Shown here: in pieces, positions 1-20,995 of the stretch | Numbering within the stretch: the stretch's first letter is position 1 | Layout: each line of letters starts with the position of its first letter | The notes under the pieces: model-generated | Databases searched by the model: none | What the model was told of the DNA's origin: nothing | The model's input: only the letters and a program-made list of their open reading frames with translations | Source of the DNA: Periplaneta americana | Taxonomy: Eukaryota; Arthropoda; Insecta; Blattodea; Blattidae | DNA length: 64,000 nucleotides | Assembly (NCBI RefSeq): GCF_040183065.1 | Contig: NC_091123.1 | Location: 9,418,001 to 9,482,000, forward strand | Reading direction: 5' to 3' | Made by a program: the position numbers and the translations under genes

Positions 1-960
1 TTCCCTCGATTTGGGGCTAGCCTTTCTCAAGATTCTCATAATAAAGTGAAGTGCCCTCCACGCTTTACCCGTAACATTATCAACATGCTCTCCCCAAGAA
101 AGTTTGGAGTTTAAATACACTCCTAGGTATTTACAACATTGTTCTTGCGGAATTACAACACCACTGAATTCGTAATTAAGACTAGTTTCCTCTCGGGTTT
201 TACAAAATGTTATAGATTTACTTTTAGAACCATTTATTTTCATCCTTTGCATTAACGCCCAGTTATAAATTTTATTCAAGTCTGTTTGAATAGCATCTAC
301 ATCTGAATTATTTCTAATCTTTCTATAGATAATGCAGTCGTCTGCAAATAGCCTCATATTTGATGTAATATTCTGGCATAGGTCATTTACGTATATTATA
401 AAGAGTAATGGACCCAGAACGCTGCCCTGTGGCACCCCTGAACTTATATTTCCAATTTCCGATATTTCATGACCTACTCTAACTCTCTGGGTTCTACCGT
501 TTAAGAATTCTTGGATCCATAGCACCACTCTTTTATCTATTCCTAGCCTACTTAACTTATCTATTAATATGTCATGTAGTACCAAATCAAATGCTTTCGA
601 AAAATCAATCACAACTGCATCAATTCTTCCGCCTCTATCTACCTCTTCAGCTAGATCCTGAACCAGCGACGTAATTTGACTATCACATGAGAAGCCTTCC
701 CTAAAACCATGCTGGCGGTTGTAAAACCAGTCTTTCGCATTTAGAACATGACGAATATAATCCGATATCAAATGCTCCATGACTTTACATACGACAGATG
801 TAAGGCTAATCGGTCTGTAGTTTCCGACATCTAATTTATTTCCACCTTTATGTATGGGTACCACTATAGCTGATTTCCAGTCACATGGAATAGCTGCATT
901 GTTTATGGAAACATGAAATATACGCATTAAGTATGGAATTATGGCCTCGGAACCTAATTT
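1..960 (-). mobile_element. 5'-truncated LINE, reverse transcriptase domain, runs off left edge
   Basis: The minus strand is open for 320 codons with no stop. Reading from 960 downward shows RT landmarks in order: NYRPISLTS, QHGF, the palm motif IDFSKAFD, SGVPQGSVLGPLLF, the catalytic box LFADDCIIY, then KYLGVYLNSKLSW of the thumb. The reading frame meets a stop just above 960, where the sequence changes character, so 960 is the 5' truncation point. The 3' part lies outside the window. The element sits in an intron of the RecQ1 gene in the same orientation. An uninterrupted frame suggests a fairly recent insertion. The clade is within the Jockey/CR1-like non-LTR group; I cannot place it more finely by eye. 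Confidence 0.9.
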
Positions 961-1105
961 AAGAGGATAACATTACAATGGATATGAGGGAGTTGGGATA
1001 TGATGGTAGGGACTGAATTAATCTTGCTCAGACAGTGCTGACGGGCTTAAGTGAGGGTGGCAATGAACCTTTGGGTTCTCTAAAAGCCATTTGTAAGTAT
1101 TTTTG
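961..1105 (+). mobile_element. decayed 3' end of a second LINE, plus strand
   Basis: Reading from 978 gives MDMRELGYDGRD, a stop, then INLAQ and a degraded continuation. This resembles the C-terminal end of an abundant insect LINE (GRDWINLAQDRDRW...). It abuts the minus-strand RT fragment exactly at 961, so two LINE ends meet head to head. The family name is from memory and unverified. Confidence 0.5.
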
Positions 1106-1646
1106 TAAACAAATAAACTAATTCATCACACATGATGCATTTTTAGTCATATTATTAGGGATTTATAAGTGTAGCTTTCTTTGAAGTCTATTGCATGACA
1201 TTTTTTAACTCTGTTTACTGTTTTGTCTATCATAAGGTCTTTTTGTTCTCATAAAACAATGCTCTACTCCTGTTCCCCTGTGGGAATGCTGCACCATAGG
1301 CTTTAGTACGACCATATGGAAATGCCTTTTTTATTTTGCATCCCTTACTACACTGTACCATAGGAGTAACTCAGGCACGTTTGCCTGCTGATCTGAAGTT
1401 GCACTCAGACATGTGTTTGGGCTGATTATCTGATTTGTATTTTCCGAGGTTTTCTCGATTGTAAAGCGAATTTCAGGTAATCTCATAGCGAATCCTCGGC
1501 CTCAGCTCGTCAAATACCATCGCACTATCACCCATTCCATTGATGCTAAATAACCTAGTAGTTGATACAGCATCATTAAATAACAGACTAAAAAAAAAGT
1601 ACTACACCCTTGCATCTTACTACAAATGCCATAAATATCAACGAAC

Positions 1647-9687
<8,041 letters not shown>

Positions 9688-10243
9688 TTTGTATTTTTAT
9701 ACTATTCATTTACCACAGGGAGATAATTTGGAATAGTGGAAAGCGAATGCTATTAAATTAAAACCTAAAAAATCACAATTATATTAATACAACTACTTTC
9801 AAACGTCCTCCACAAAAGAGCCTTTTCCGGCTGCCTAGGGTTGGCAGGTCGGAAGATCTTCCCTCAAATTGGGTAAATTTCTACTGTTTGGAGAAGTTTT
9901 GGATGTTGGAGAAATTTGGTGAAGCATTCTGGAAATTCGAGAAGAAAGATAAAAATCGCTTTATAGTTAAAATAATGTATGCGATTTTACTTCATATTCT
10001 TTCGCACTGACTGACCTATCTAACGTTATTTTCTAGGAAAACTAACAAGCTTTGCTGAAATTTTTCAAAATCATGATAGCGGTGGGAGAATTTCGGTAAT
10101 CCTTCGGGTCACTTCCATATTCTAAACGTGGCAACCCTGTTTCACGAAATATAGTGGTAAATGTATAAGCTTGCTCGTATAGGTTATATTATAAGTGATT
10201 GTGAAGAACACATTATATACACATTAGTTATTGTACTATAATT
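9688..10243. promoter_or_regulatory. divergent promoter region of RECQL and PDCD2
   Basis: The two start codons face away from each other, 556 bp apart, so any 5' UTRs and both core promoters must share this space. It is not GC-rich. About half of it (9838-10139) is a foldback element. Shared regulation is inferred from arrangement only. Confidence 0.6.
9838..10139. mobile_element. MITE-like element, AGGGTTGSCA ends
   Basis: The left end agggttggcaggtcgg mirrors the right end gtggcaaccct. It is about 300 bp without coding capacity. No clear target duplication was seen. The ends look hAT-like. Confidence 0.55.
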
Positions 10244-13243
10244 ATGGCAGAAGAGCAAAGTAGAGTAATTGACCTGGGATACATAGAGGATTGTGCTTCA
10301 TGGAAATTAGAAAGTCGATTTTTCCCTAGTAAAGCAGGTGGTACACCAGCATGGTTGGATCCCTTTAATCTTCCAGATGTTATACTTTGTGATAAATGCA
10401 AGAAACCATGCATTTTCTTATGTCAGGTATATGCTCCAATTGAAGAACTAGTTTCATGTTTTCACAGAACAATATTTGTATTCTTATGCAAAGACACACA
10501 ATGCTGCGAATATAACAACAGTGCTAACTTCAAAGTGTTTAGATGCCAGCTACCCAGGAAAAACAACTTCTATTCATTTGATCCTCCTATTGAAGAAGAG
10601 GACTGGAAACCAAATGTGACCCCAGAACTATGTCGACTATGTTGTGTTTGTGGAGCAAGGGGTGGAAGCCGCTGCAGTAAATGTAAAACAGCTTCGTATT
10701 GCAGCAAAGAACATCAAATTATTGACTGGAAAGCTGGTCATAAACAAAGATGTTCGGCAGGTTAGTTGAGGACTCTGAAATTCTTATAAAAATTATTACA
10801 TTTTTCCCATATTAAAAATCACTACTAATTGCATTCAAAACAGACTCTTTATATATAATGGAGAAGTAATTTTTTTGTGGTATCATAATTGCATTTAATT
10901 TGTATCCCCGAAGCTGTATTGTGAGTACGGTACAGAAAAAGTAATGCTATGTTCTATCGAATTCGTCACGTTTCAGTATAAATGTATGTAGGGGTGGGCT
11001 GCTTAATTTATGATAGGTAATAGAAAGTGTAGAATGATAACCATATTGTATATGTTGCAACAACAGGAGTTGTACTCGAAGAAAATGAAGCCAGAAAAGA
11101 AATGGGATTTCTTCTACCCCAGTTCGAGATAGTAACAGAATCTGAGGATTGCGTACTTGTGGATGAGACTGAGACAAATAGCGACTTGAAAACAGAAGAA
11201 GAAAGGTTACGAGAGTTTCAGAAAATGGTTCAGCAAGGGAAAGCTGGAACATTACAAGGTTTGTTTATAATTTTACTTTCTCATCTAGCTAATTTTTAAT
11301 ATCTTAATTCTTTAATAAAAAAAACCGCCCTAAATAAGGGTTCGAATAGATCGGCCTACTAATCAATTCATAAAGAATAATCATGAAAACCAATTGTGTG
11401 ACAATTTGAAAGGAAAAAGAAAACATTAAGATAAATAATATGAAGACATAGGAACATTTACAATAGCCTAAAAGTTTGTTGGGTACATTGTTAAATTATT
11501 TGCAAAGAATAAGCATTTGAAAATAGTTATTTACGGTACAAGTGTTAAAAATAATTTTATTTTGTTCACTCTGCCTACAGCCTCGTTTCGTAAACATTGC
11601 TTAAAATATGCCGAGTTGTTGGCAGAGAAAGTTGTAGTCTGTTTTCTTTTACTGGATATTCTAAACTACCTAAACTACAAATAATGCCCATGGCTTGTCA
11701 GTATATCTTTTCATTAATAGTCTTCCTCGTACGTAATCGTGAAAACTTTGTAACTAATTCAACAGTTCATAGCATAAATACACGTCAAAAAATGACTTTC
11801 ATACTCCATCGGCAAGTCTATCGTGCTATCAAAAAGGAGTGCGTTATATGGCAGTAAAAATTTTTAATAGCCTCCCTATCGATATAAAAAATGAAACTCA
11901 AAACATAAAATTATTTAGGGCCAAATTAAAGAAGTACCTAATTTCTCACGCCTTCTATTCTGTAGGTGAATTCATGACATTCAATAACACTTCATGAAAT
12001 TGATACTAAAACTATGTGTTGTACTAGTAGACTATATTGTAAATCTCGTCTGTATATATTTCATCTAGACTGTGACTATAAATTAAGATTTTATAATAGT
12101 ATTAAGTTTTTTGACTTGTTCCATATTCTAGCTGTAAGCATGTATGAATACCATGGAATGTTAATAAATACAATACAATACCTTCCAGATTCATTTGATA
12201 GGATAATGCATAGACATGAGATTGGTAATGAAAGGGTGCCCAATTCCGTTTAATTTAACATTTTATTCTTCTTTATTCCTTTGTATAATATTATTCTACA
12301 TGTCATCACTATGCGATCAAAATCCACTATGTGTTTTTAAAGGATTTTGCAGGAGAAAGAAAAAACACTGTCACTTTTAATTCCCTTGATTTTCAAAGTT
12401 ACTTTCGTTATATTTTTAATAATTACAAGAAAAATAATGAAATTATACGGAAAGCAGCTTTGAAAATCAAGGGAATTAAAAGCACTGAAAGAGTAATATT
12501 TTATAAATATCATGCTACTAAAACCTCATGCCTTTTAGGCAAATTTTTCGTCCAAAAGCATCATGTGCCCATCTTGTACATAATCCCTCATGTCCATGGA
12601 ATACAACATGTAACAAAAAGGTGGGGGGGGGGGGAGAAGGGAAAGAAAAATAATTACTCGGATCTTGAATTCAGAGCGACCAGTATCACATGTAGACAGT
12701 GAGCTACTACCTACCACACCTACTTGATCTGACAGAAGGGAAGGTAGATACTAACCTAAAACAGCAGCAGATCATGACTTTTGCTGTTTGTGACTCGACA
12801 GATTTTGTTTATTGTATGAACTGTCTTCTAACCACCATCATGACTTACTGCTAGAGTCCTGGGCTTATAAACTTGGGGGGGGGGGGCATTCAAATCCCAC
12901 TGTATCCTGAATTTATAACTTGTGCCTGACAAGCCCATAAGTTAGTCCAGACAACATAGTTATTTTTTCGATTACTCTAATTCCTCTGCGACATCCCAGC
13001 AATTCTCCATTACGAATGATAATGTGGATCCACGACTGTGATGCACTCTGGATAGTCTCTGATGAACTAAGTAGTCTATGCTTCTAGGCACCAGTGACAT
13101 TTATTAGCCCCTTATAGAGTTGGGGTGAATAAGACAAGTTATTGGATAAAAATAATTATTTATTTATTTATTTACTTATATTTAATGTGCTGTACAACAG
13201 CCAGAGGCCAATTACAGTTCAGCACAAACAATATAACAAAAAC

Positions 13244-13278
<35 letters not shown>

Positions 13279-14603
13279 CATCTGATGTTGCTATAGTTAA
13301 TTTTACTAGACTTCGATTTGAAACATATCAAAATCAGTAGTTCCAATGAAGTATTCCCTCCTTCTTAGCATATAATACGAAATCATGAATATGTTTCCTT
13401 CTATCATGTTTAAATATCTACTAAGAAAATAGACTCTAACCTAACTTCAAGTTTAATTTTAAGTAATTGATTTTGTAGGAGATGACTCAGTTGATGATGA
13501 ATTGCAGAAGATAACATCCTGTGAAGACAAACAGTTTCTCAAGTTCAGTGAGAGAATAAAGAAAAGTCCTGAGCAAATCTTGCGGTATGAAAGAAGTGGT
13601 GAGCCCATGTGGATATCTTCAAACAATATACCGAAGGAGGGTGACATTCCTTGCTGCGAATACTGTGGTGGACAGCGCCAGTTTGAATTTCAAGTTAGTA
13701 TAGAATTTCTTCTCAGAAAAAAATGCTCTGTCGGATACTGTGTCACTTTTAAAGGCATATTCTCAGTGATCAAGTGGGTGGTTTACAGTTTGGAATCTGA
13801 ATGAGACTGATGGATTTTTAAGGGTGGTAAAAATGACTTGCATGGCTTTTTTCAGAACAAAAGTAAGGTCAGGAAGCCCTCCAGGCAAAATTTACTTACA
13901 GTTTATCCTCAATGATAAAATGTAACTTTATTATGGTGAAGGGAGAAAAAGGAGAAAGAAAGACTATACGGGGGGGGGATTAGGTATTACTCTTCGTATT
14001 ACCCCTATTCACACTTTATCTCTCAATTGCTTCTATAAATAATCGATTAAATCCCACAACAATAGTAAATACGGTAATATAATACCAAACATTACCATTT
14101 TTAATTTTGTTTACTATTTTCTGCGAAAAGGGGCCATGTCAGCAGTTTTCAAACTTATTTTTCTATATGTTCTGTTTTTCTAAAAAAAATTAACCCCATG
14201 TGGGACAAGTAGATATGGCGAAGTGGAAGATGATAATGCCAAAAACAAGGGGTCGAAGCAAGTATAATGCAGTTTGTGAAGTTTTTTTGTTTTTCTAAGC
14301 TCAATTATTTATTTATGTTTATATGAAAAACTGAATCATTGGAAACAACAAGAAGGGTACCATACTTCACAATCCAGTATTCACAGCCATCTAGAATGAT
14401 TGGCACTGCCAGTACTTTATAACATTTTTTGTGTTTTACAATGATTTCAGATACTGCCACAAATGTTAAACTACTTGGATCTGGACAACACTGAAAAGAG
14501 TGTGGATTGGGGAATATTAGCAGTGTATACATGTTCAAAGAGCTGTGATGGCATTCCAGCATACAAGCAAGAGTTTCTGTGGAAACAGGATGTTTCAAGT
14601 TGA
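10244..14603 (+). CDS. PDCD2: Programmed cell death protein 2 (MYND zinc finger)
   Basis: PDCD2 is a chaperone of the small-subunit ribosomal protein uS5 and is needed for 40S assembly. Exons: 10244-10760, 11067-11258, 13479-13693 and 14451-14603 (stop TGA). All introns are GT..AG with phases 1, 1 and 0, giving 358 residues against 344 in human. The N-terminal half begins with the family's GYIEDC and FPSKAGGTPAWL. A MYND finger spans about 133-170 with its cysteines, SYCSKEHQ, DWKAGHKQRC. The C-terminal PDCD2_C domain has PMWIS, CEYCGGQRQFEFQ, LPQMLNYL and VDWGILAVYTCSKSC, ending FLWKQDVSS. The human protein has nearly the same C-terminal words. A candidate poly(A) signal AATAAA is at 14940. 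Intron 2 (about 2.2 kb) holds two LINE ends. Confidence 0.97.
11590..12182 (+). mobile_element. 5'-truncated LINE 3' end in PDCD2 intron 2
   Basis: Across frame changes the plus strand reads NSTVHSINTRQK then GVRYMAVKIFNSLPIDIK and FRAKLKKYLISHAFYSVGEF, typical of the C-terminus of Jockey/CR1-like ORF2. The 3' tail is aataaatacaatacaatac. A similar tail at about 4828-4850 may be another end of this family. Confidence 0.8.
12374..12480. repeat. short inverted repeat
   Basis: cttttaattcccttgatttt (12379 region) is mirrored by aaaatcaagggaattaaaag about 55 bp on. The arms match over about 25 bp. It could be a small foldback element. Confidence 0.7.
13150..13243 (-). mobile_element. LINE 3' terminus, same family as 44894-49075
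   Basis: On the minus strand it reads gtgctgaactgtaattggcc then tctggctgttgtacagcac, followed by an (AAAT)n tail. This is the 3' UTR of the large LINE in RNase H1 intron 2. On its 5' side it abuts (ATT)n at 13244-13279. Confidence 0.85.
13244..13279. repeat. (AAT)n microsatellite
   Basis: About 12 units flank the 5' side of the truncated LINE end at 13150-13243. Confidence 0.95.
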
Positions 14604-16376
14604 AGTTATACAAGCTGGAAGAGTCTGCTGATATCTAAACCAGTGATCGACATTTTTGTACCTTCAGCCATTTTACAGTGATTGCAGCAAACCTGCTAGC
14701 TCATTCATCTCATATGCTAGATATTTAACCAACCCTGCCAGCAGAGGTGAACTAGATGATGGAGGTTGAAAAGTCGCGTTCTACAAGTACTAAATGTACT
14801 ACATTTGCCAACCGCTGATCTAGACCATAAAAGCTGAAGTATGGCGCTCAAAGTATTGTTTTTACTAAACTTCATCTGCTTCTTTTTGCATACTATATTT
14901 ATGTGTGGATTACAGGAATATTTTTACATATTTTAGTCCAATAAAATAAAAGTCTCCATGAGAAATGCAGTAAAAATAGTAAATTTTTTATCAATTGAAA
15001 ATATTTTAAGAAATAAAATACAGAATTGACAATGGAATGAAAAGTGTGTTTCAGAAATAGCTTAAAAAATAAATAACTTAAAGATGAATGTTTATTTAAA
15101 TAAAGTTATCTACAAAGAAACATTTTTATGTCTAAAAATAATACATTTGTAAGACATTGGTGTGTCTACCACAGATACTTGATTACACTTAACTTAAAAG
15201 AATAGTGATATACCGGTACAAAATGTTACTGAAAAATTGTTTTAAGTTTTGGCACATGTGGACTAGTTGTAAATGTTGGTTTCATATATAACTTGGAACT
15301 TTTGCATCTCCCTCAGTTGAGAAGAAATTTGTCATTACACATAACTGTATTTGTTATATTTTACATATGGAATACACATGCTGTAATCACAAGGGCAACT
15401 AAAATAATGGAATTTCACGTATATGGTTAATATCCTAACTTTTTGAGACATCTCCAAGATCATATCCAGTTTTTAGTATGTGTATATGTAGAATGTGATA
15501 AAATGGATTGAAAGTAATAAAACTCCAAGAAACAAATTACACAACTTTTTGTTTCTGCATGCTTTATTAATTTTATCTTTGTGCACAATTATTTATAAAA
15601 TTGCACAAGCATTTCGCAATCTGCACAAATATAATTTTTCATTTGACAATTTGACACAACTGAAGAGATCCAGGGAAATACAGGAGAGTGTTTTTAACAC
15701 CCTAAAGAATAATTTCTAGAAATGTTTGCAGAAGTGGAAACACCGTTGGATTTGGTGTGTTCAGTCAGGAGATCCATCACAATAACCTGTACATACTGTC
15801 ATTTGGATATTACAAATGCAGTCTTAAGAAATTTTCAGTTACACCTCGTATGTTCGTAAATCTAGGACATGGGACCGAAAACTTTACTTCTCTCCCAGAG
15901 GAAGCCATGTTAAGGTTTTTTTTTTCTTTAAAATCCAAGCTGGGTTTGAATACATGAAACTTGGGTCCATCGTTCAGTAAGGACAAAAGAGAAAACTAAA
16001 GAAGGAAAGGAAGAAAGACAAAAAATAAATAAAGAATGATCACCAAACTGAATGAACATTAGATGCTTTGGTATACACAAAATAAGATTGTCCATAGTAA
16101 AACCCAGAGTAGCTAAAATAATAGCTTTAATCACAGACATTTCTGTTATGAACAGAATGTGAATAATGTAAAACTTTCCAATTAAAAGAAACACAGCTAT
16201 CTACTTTTTCATATTTGGAACAATAATCAGAATTCAAAAATACGTTTCTTGCTATGCACATGATACATTTGGAGACGTACTATGGTCATAAATACTATAC
16301 AGTATCAAATACATAACCTTTACAGTAAATAACCATGTTATTGGAAATGTCTTCAAATCAGTCATCACTATTTATG
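14604..16376. other. intergenic, PDCD2 3' flank
   Basis: AT-rich sequence between the convergent genes PDCD2 and TUT1. Apart from the PDCD2 poly(A) signal near 14940, I see no exon, RNA gene or element with defined ends. Confidence 0.6.
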
Positions 16377-16584
16377 CAGAGTGATCCAGTAAAAGCGCGC
16401 AAAAATTAAACAGGATATAGGGAGTGCTCCACAGAACATTTCGAGATTGGGAACTTTGGCTCTGGAAAGTCAGATTAAGGAGATGTGAGCTTAAACATGT
16501 CTATCGCTGTCGCTTACTGCTTTTCATATATTATCTACATTTATTACTATGGAATAGCAACATTTTGGCTAATACAAAGAAAAT

Positions 16585-17405
16585 AATCTATTAAACAATA
16601 GTGGAGAGTATAATGCTCTATGGAGAAGACACTTGGACAGTAAATAGGGTACAAGAAGGTAAATTAAGAGTCACTGAAATGGAATTCTGGAGAAGATCAG
16701 CTAGGAGGTCAGGAAGAGAAAAGATAATACAACAATGAGGCAGATAATGAATGTAGAGAAAGATATGTTATAATTAAATGAAAAAAAGATTACAATGGTA
16801 TGGGCATGTTAAAAGGATGTAAGATGGAAGAATACTGGAAGAAATCATGCGATGTATAGTTTGACAACTTCAAGTGAAACCCCGTAAAACACGCCAACTT
16901 CTGGAATCTCTCTCTTTCTTTCTTCTCTCTCCCTCGCTCCTCGTCATTCAGTCACCAATCACCACGTAAATATCTGAGAGGGTGTGTGTGGGCATCGCAA
17001 CCAATAGAAGAACCACTCTCCAGTATTACCACAATAACGGATTCTTCATTTTTGCCTCAACTGTCGGCTAGGAAGGTTCCATTATGCTAGCATTGCAGGC
17101 AACTAGATAACCTTTTAATGCTTTTGTTAGCAGGTGTGACAAACTGTGAGTGGACTTGCAAGTGCATAATGCTAGTGCTCTCTCCCTTCCCTCCGTGCTT
17201 TCTCACTTGCTCCTCCCCAAGGCAGCCAGCGCTCACGTAGTAACTCGGTCAGAATTTCAGTTCGATTTGTCAATCTATAAACCAGAAGAAAGAATTAGTA
17301 AAGGAAGACCTAATGAAAATTATATGGACGGAGTATGAAGAAAAATTAGAGGACTGCAAGATCCAGATATATTAAATAGGGAGCAATGGAGGAAAAAAAC
17401 TTAAA
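16585..17405 (+). mobile_element. LINE C-terminal fragment split by a MITE
   Basis: Before the MITE the plus strand reads ILYGEDTWTVNRVQEGKLRV...EFWRRSARRSGR. After it, KGRPNENYMDGV and DPDILNREQWRKK. Together these are the end of a LINE ORF2 with several frame breaks. The MITE at 16857-17277 interrupts it. Confidence 0.75.
16857..17277. mobile_element. MITE with TA target duplication
   Basis: The left end (TA)TAGTTTGACAACTTC pairs with the right end ...GATTTGTCAATCTA(TA). The TIRs are about 25 bp and imperfect. It is 421 bp with no coding capacity. TA duplication suggests the Tc1/mariner superfamily. It sits inside the LINE fragment. Confidence 0.65.
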
Positions 17406-17613
17406 TGAACAACATGATACTTTGTTTGGTTGAGGAAAAACTACAGCACTGCAGAAAGCCCTATAATAGAGAGAGAGAGAGATCTAAATTTGATATTATA
17501 TTTATTTACACATAATTTACATGTATTTACAATTACTATTTACATTTTAAAATTATATAATTTATAATCTTGAGTTTAGCAATGTACTGCACTCATATCC
17601 TGTTTTGTAATGT

Positions 17614-17686
17614 TGTTATTTTCTAATGCCGGGTGTTTGACAATAAAGTCATTTGACCTCTTGCACTCCAATATTTTTCAAAGATA
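17614..17686 (-). repeat. 3'-end fragment of the (AAC)n-tailed retroelement
   Basis: Matches the shared end (tttctaatgccgggtgtttg ... tttttcaaag) of the copies at 30169 and 41705. Confidence 0.8.
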
Positions 17687-18434
17687 TTATCATGGTCATA
17701 GTTTTTTTTTTAATGTGACAATGTAAATAAAATAGAATGATAGGTCAACAAACAACACAATAGATTGTGTACATGTAAACATTAAATGTGAATACTAAAT
17801 GTTGGTCACCATCATTTCGAGCACCTGTTATGAGGTACAAAAAGTAATTACGATTTGTAAATGATACGAAATAATTTAAAAATGTAAGTAACAATTATAA
17901 ATAAATGTAGATAATATGGAAAATAGTAAGCAATAACAATAGACATGTTCAGTGCTTTTCTTCTGGAGAAATAGGTGGTTGAACTCTCTGTAGAATATGT
18001 TATAATAGACAGGGAGATGATTACGGGAATTTTGTCGTTTTTAACCTCCTTTTCGTCCAACTTTAAGACTTTCAAGTTCTGAGCTGAGTTCAAAGAAAAA
18101 TTATGTTAAAAACATGTTTAAGTTCATATCTCCTTAATTTGAATTCGCTGTTCCCAAGTTCCTTATCTCAAACTGTTCTGTAAAGCATCCCCTATCTGTT
18201 TAATTTTGCACACTTTTACTGGGTCACTCTGTATGTGTATTTAAACATGTAAATTAAGAGTATTTTATATACAGCGAAATTTAATAAATATCAATTATCA
18301 CTGTGTGCAAGAAAAAGAATACACTGAAATCTTAATAGCTACTCTAATACTGCCAAAAATTAAGGTAACATTCCACTATCTCTTACCACTAGTTATGTAC
18401 ATTGTTAATACAATGCTGAAAGCTTTCTAGTAAA

Positions 18435-20612
18435 TCAGTTCAACATTTTATGACAAATATCTGCTGAAAGTCCACAGAGAATTTTAAACTTCTTTAGAAT
18501 GGCAGATGGGGTGCCTTTAGTGAGGTTATGACTCAAGTCAAACGGATCCTGAACACACATGGAACACTGTGTGCGAAATCGTTCAGCATGCTTGTTTCTT
18601 GACACCCTGTACACGTAGGAATCCATGGACCGTGGAAGACTGTGTATATCTCCTACAAAAAAGCTCTTACTTATGGGAATTCCAATTAACGGACATACAA
18701 CATTTTTTGAAAAGTCGAAGTCTTGATAGTGTCTGAAGAAGCCACGAAGAAGTTGAAATACAGTCTGTTGACTCCTAATGGGTGGTAGAAGTGATTTATT
18801 TGTACAAAAGCTGCGATCCCAACCTGTAAAAAAAAAACATAGCCATTAAAATACGATTACAAATGAGTATGTTGGAAACTACAACTGCTAATCAAAAATT
18901 GCAGCTACAAGGCAAACCATATCAAGATATAAAGGACCTAGCAGATCTCCTACAGCAATAGCATTCTTCTGTATGATCATACAGCATGATTACCTCCTGA
19001 AACACCTCTTCAGGTTCAACATTACCAGAATGTAGCATATGCCAAGGACCAGGATCAATACTCGGTCATCATCACCACCATCGTGTGGCACAACAGTGCT
19101 CTTTGGGCCATAACCTTCCTTCGAAGTTCCTAACTCTATTCTGTGCTAATGCTCACCAATTCATATCTCAAACGAGTCTAGTACTGGTATCCTTAATCAT
19201 CCCATCTTTCCATCTGAATTTGGGAGTCTGTTGGCCCTTTACCTTCAGCTGTTGAGGTAAGTATTCTTTTGCTGTGTGACTGGTCACTGAATCCTATAAC
19301 ATGACCAGCCCATTTTAGTCTTTATACAAGTTATGTCCATATCTTTATATAGGTCATACAATTCGCTTTTGTACCATATTCACCACTCCCCATTTATATT
19401 TACTGGCCTAAATATGATTCAGTATTTTCCTTTCACAGATACTGATTTGTTATGTTTCTGATCCATATGTATGGATAGGTCTAACTAATGTTTTGTATAA
19501 TTTAATTTAATTTTAATTGTTAACAAATATAATTTTAGTTGCTTTCAGGAGTCTGTTGACCTGAAACATATGAAGAGTACAGGGAAAAATCAATCAAAAT
19601 CGCAGTTCTCTTAAGGGTGATATCTACTTCAGTATATTACTGAAAAATTTATGTTTTTCCTACCAAAACTGGTAAAGGAGAATTATCACCTCAGATAGAG
19701 TGTCATCTTTCCCTACTTTTTCATTAGGAACAGCAATAAATTTTGCAGTAATATACTGAATTAGAAGGTGACACCACCCTTAAGATAATTGTGACTTTGA
19801 CTGTTTTTCTCCTGTACTTTTCATATCTTTCTTAATTTCTTCTGAGCAGTCATTATTATGTTTACTTGTGAGCCTAAATAAATAAAACTGTCTACAGCTT
19901 TAAATTTATAATCTCCTATAAAGATAAAATAATAATAATAATCTTCTACTTCACTATCAGGGATTAGGCTTGAAGCATGTTCTGTCTTCACTCCAGCCAT
20001 CATTTTCTGGGTCTTCCCACTTCTCATCTTCCATCTAGTTTATATTTTAGTATTAAATTAGTTTCATTATTGTAATTTTTCACTATTTTAATATGTTATA
20101 TCCATTCTTGCTTGTTTTCTTCTATATGATCGCTAATGGAAAATATGTTCAGTTCTGTTCTTATATCTTCATTTCGTATTTCATCCAGTAATGTGCAAAC
20201 TTTTACCTTTCTTAAAAAACAGAGGTAGTCCTACTAACAGAGTTAAGCAGCCCTTCCCTCTCGAGCTCCAGGTTACACTGCCCCATTGTATAGTAATTGG
20301 ACAGAGGGTACCGATAATGTGTTAAGTCCCAACAGCAAACCAGCAGAGAAGAATGATTTCAGAATGGCATATTTGATGGAAAACGCAACCCTATTATTGG
20401 GGATAATACAATAGAGCATACAGGGTACATCAGGTTCTAAGCTGAAAAGCTGAAGAGGAAGCAACTGATCTAGGGGAGCTTATCCTAAACAAAAGCATGC
20501 AAGCTGGGAGGCTGTAAGGTTGCAGCTCCACCACCCAAATATATCGCACAGCCCTCGTAAGGCAGACAGACGAAATTTTCAATAATAATAATAAAAATGT
20601 AAAGGTATCCCC

Positions 20613-20652
<40 letters not shown>

Positions 20653-20946
20653 TGTAAAGGTATCCCTGTAACATGCCATGAGGGCACTTGGGGGGCATGG
20701 AGGTAGAGCCCCATGCTTTCCATGACCTCGGCACTAGAATGAGGTGGTGTGGTTGGCACCACGCTCTGACCGCCTTTCACCCCCCCGGGAAAGACCCGGT
20801 ACTCAATTTTATAGGAGGCTGAGTGAACCTCGGGGCCGTTCTGAAAGTTTCGCAACGAGAAAAAATCCTGTCACCACCTGGGATCGAACCCCGGATTTTC
20901 CAGTCCGTAGCCAGCTGCTCTACCAACTGAGCTATCTGGCCACCCC

Positions 20947-20995
<49 letters not shown>

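Larger units (their letters stand above)
16377..18231. mobile_element. 1.86-kb composite element with ~120-bp terminal inverted repeats
   Basis: The left arm (16377-16500, starting CAGAGTGATCCAGTAAAAG) is mirrored by the right arm (18112-18231, ending CTTTTACTGGGTCACTCTG) at roughly 80% identity. Possible 4-bp duplication TATG. Inside lie a LINE fragment, a smaller MITE and a short copy of the (AAC)n-tailed repeat. The arms mark an old DNA element, or two inverted copies of one repeat, later filled by insertions. No transposase was recognised. Confidence 0.7.

Noticed and set aside
20880-20944. Candidate tRNA gene on the minus strand
   Set aside because: Good A and B boxes, but it continues into a SINE body and has mismatched stems; it is the head of a SINE. 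The same holds for 25290-25345 and 25537-25600.
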